Positions 5,389 through 5,923 of a stretch of 5,923 nucleotides of DNA are shown in pieces; position 1 is the stretch's first letter, and every line of letters starts with the position of its first letter. The DNA is from an uncultured Bacteroidales bacterium (lineage in GTDB: Bacteria; Bacteroidota; Bacteroidia; Bacteroidales; Paludibacteraceae). Where the stretch lies: positions 1 to 5,923 of the forward strand of contig CAIYTJ010000627.1 in assembly GCA_903929065.1 (NCBI GenBank). Reading direction: 5' to 3'. The position numbers and the translations under genes are program-made. The notes beneath the pieces were generated by a model. It was not told the DNA's origin, did no database searches, and saw only the letters and a list, made by a program, of their open reading frames with translations.

Positions 5389-5923
5389 TTTAAAATCGGG
5401 ATATATTTTGAAATTATAAAAGCTAAGTTTAAAACGCTGAAAACGACAAAAAGAATTCCATAAAAATTACTCTGTTTCAACGTAAGGGGATGTGAAATCA
5501 GCAGGGCATATACCAGCGCAATAAACGGCAGAAATAAAATGAACTGATTTTGGAAAATAAATGATAAACCTGAAAGTGAAATCAATAATAGAACCAGAAA
5601 ATTCAGTATATTTCGTGTTATTATTGCATCGCTGTTGGAAATGGAATTCATTCCAAAAATGCTGATAATCATAATAACAGAAATTCCTGCTGAATAAACG
5701 ATTTCGGCAATTGAAAATGCCGAAAAATTAGACTGGAAATTTAAATTGACGATAAAAAACTGATAGAAGTTAACATCCGGATTTATCAAATAACTTGCCG
5801 ATAAAAAAAGAATCCATGGAGTCAGAGCGCCAAAAACCGAAGCAAGAAAAGTGCGGAGCGAAAAGCTTTGGAAAATAACAAAGCCAATCCAGCAAACCGG
5901 AATGAGAAAAGCCAGTTGATTAA
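5385..5923 (-). CDS. Multi-pass membrane protein, 5' end outside window
   Basis: The frame is open from the right edge to the TGA at 5387-5385, giving at least 178 residues without a start in view. A TTG at 5789 exists but is not the real start: coding-like hydrophobic sequence continues upstream of it, including L-I-P-V-C-W-I-G-F and the segment A-L-T-P-W-I-L-F. About five or six hydrophobic segments are visible, so this is an inner-membrane protein. The loops are short and no catalytic motif, Cys cluster or nucleotide site is present. The layout (Phe/Ile-rich helices, S-L-R-T between the first two, a P-W pair in the second helix) recalls the DUF6427-type membrane proteins of Bacteroidota, but that is a tentative recollection. 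Its last bases overlap the YqaA-like start, so the two are very likely one operon. The function is unknown. Confidence 0.75.
   Translation of the reverse strand, partial: NQLAFLIPVCWIGFVIFQSFSLRTFLASVFGALTPWILFLSASYLINPDVNFYQFFIVNLNFQSNFSAFSIAEIVYSAGISVIMIISIFGMNSISNSDAIITRNILNFLVLLLISLSGLSFIFQNQFILFLPFIALVYALLISHPLTLKQSNFYGILFVVFSVLNLAFIISKYIPILK

Noticed and set aside
5385..5789. A complete 134-residue membrane protein starting at TTG 5789
   Set aside because: The same frame stays open with hydrophobic coding-like sequence to the window edge, so the gene is longer and cut by the window.

Overview
The window looks like chromosomal DNA from a member of the Bacteroidota, probably order Bacteroidales or a close relative. 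Several observations support this. Sequences matching the Bacteroides-type -7 box TAnnTTTG precede genes on both strands. Start codons have AT-rich leaders and no Shine-Dalgarno sequence. The secreted proteins have short hydrophobic signals ending in H-A-Q or W-G-Q, and the lipoproteins carry S-G-C or T-G-C lipoboxes. The gene families (beta-helix lipoprotein, secreted EEP-fold protein, LutA-like CCG protein, YqaA-type membrane protein) are all familiar in this phylum. The genus cannot be fixed from the sequence alone.

Layout: (1) Positions 1-250 hold the 5' part of a small conserved-type hypothetical gene on the minus strand. (2) A divergent promoter region (251-377) separates it from a plus-strand run of three genes: a right-handed beta-helix lipoprotein (378-1859), an exported endonuclease/exonuclease/phosphatase-fold protein (1866-2909), and a LutA/YkgE-like (Fe-S)-binding CCG protein (2957-3679). 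(3) A hairpin with a T-tract at 3667-3707 closes this run and overlaps the ends of both convergent genes. (4) A minus-strand pair, read right to left, encodes an uncharacterised lipoprotein (4856-4272) and, 3 bp later, an exported zinc amidase of the Amidase_2 family (4268-3693). The best promoter match in the window precedes the pair. (5) A second minus-strand pair runs in from the right edge: a multi-pass membrane protein cut by the window end (5923-5385), then a YqaA/DedA-like membrane protein (5388-4945), joined by an ATGA stop/start overlap.

How the genes fit together: most products are predicted to act at the cell envelope (two lipoproteins, two exported enzymes, two inner-membrane proteins). 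The LutA-like protein is the cytoplasmic redox exception and lacks its usual LutB and LutC partners here. Co-transcription is inferred from spacing only.

No tRNA, rRNA, CRISPR array, insertion sequence or phage signature was seen, and no gene-free stretch exceeds 130 bp. The window reads as ordinary chromosome. Nothing in it clearly forms a new system. The least explained items are the uncharacterised lipoprotein paired with the amidase, and the beta-helix lipoprotein grouped with the exported EEP protein.
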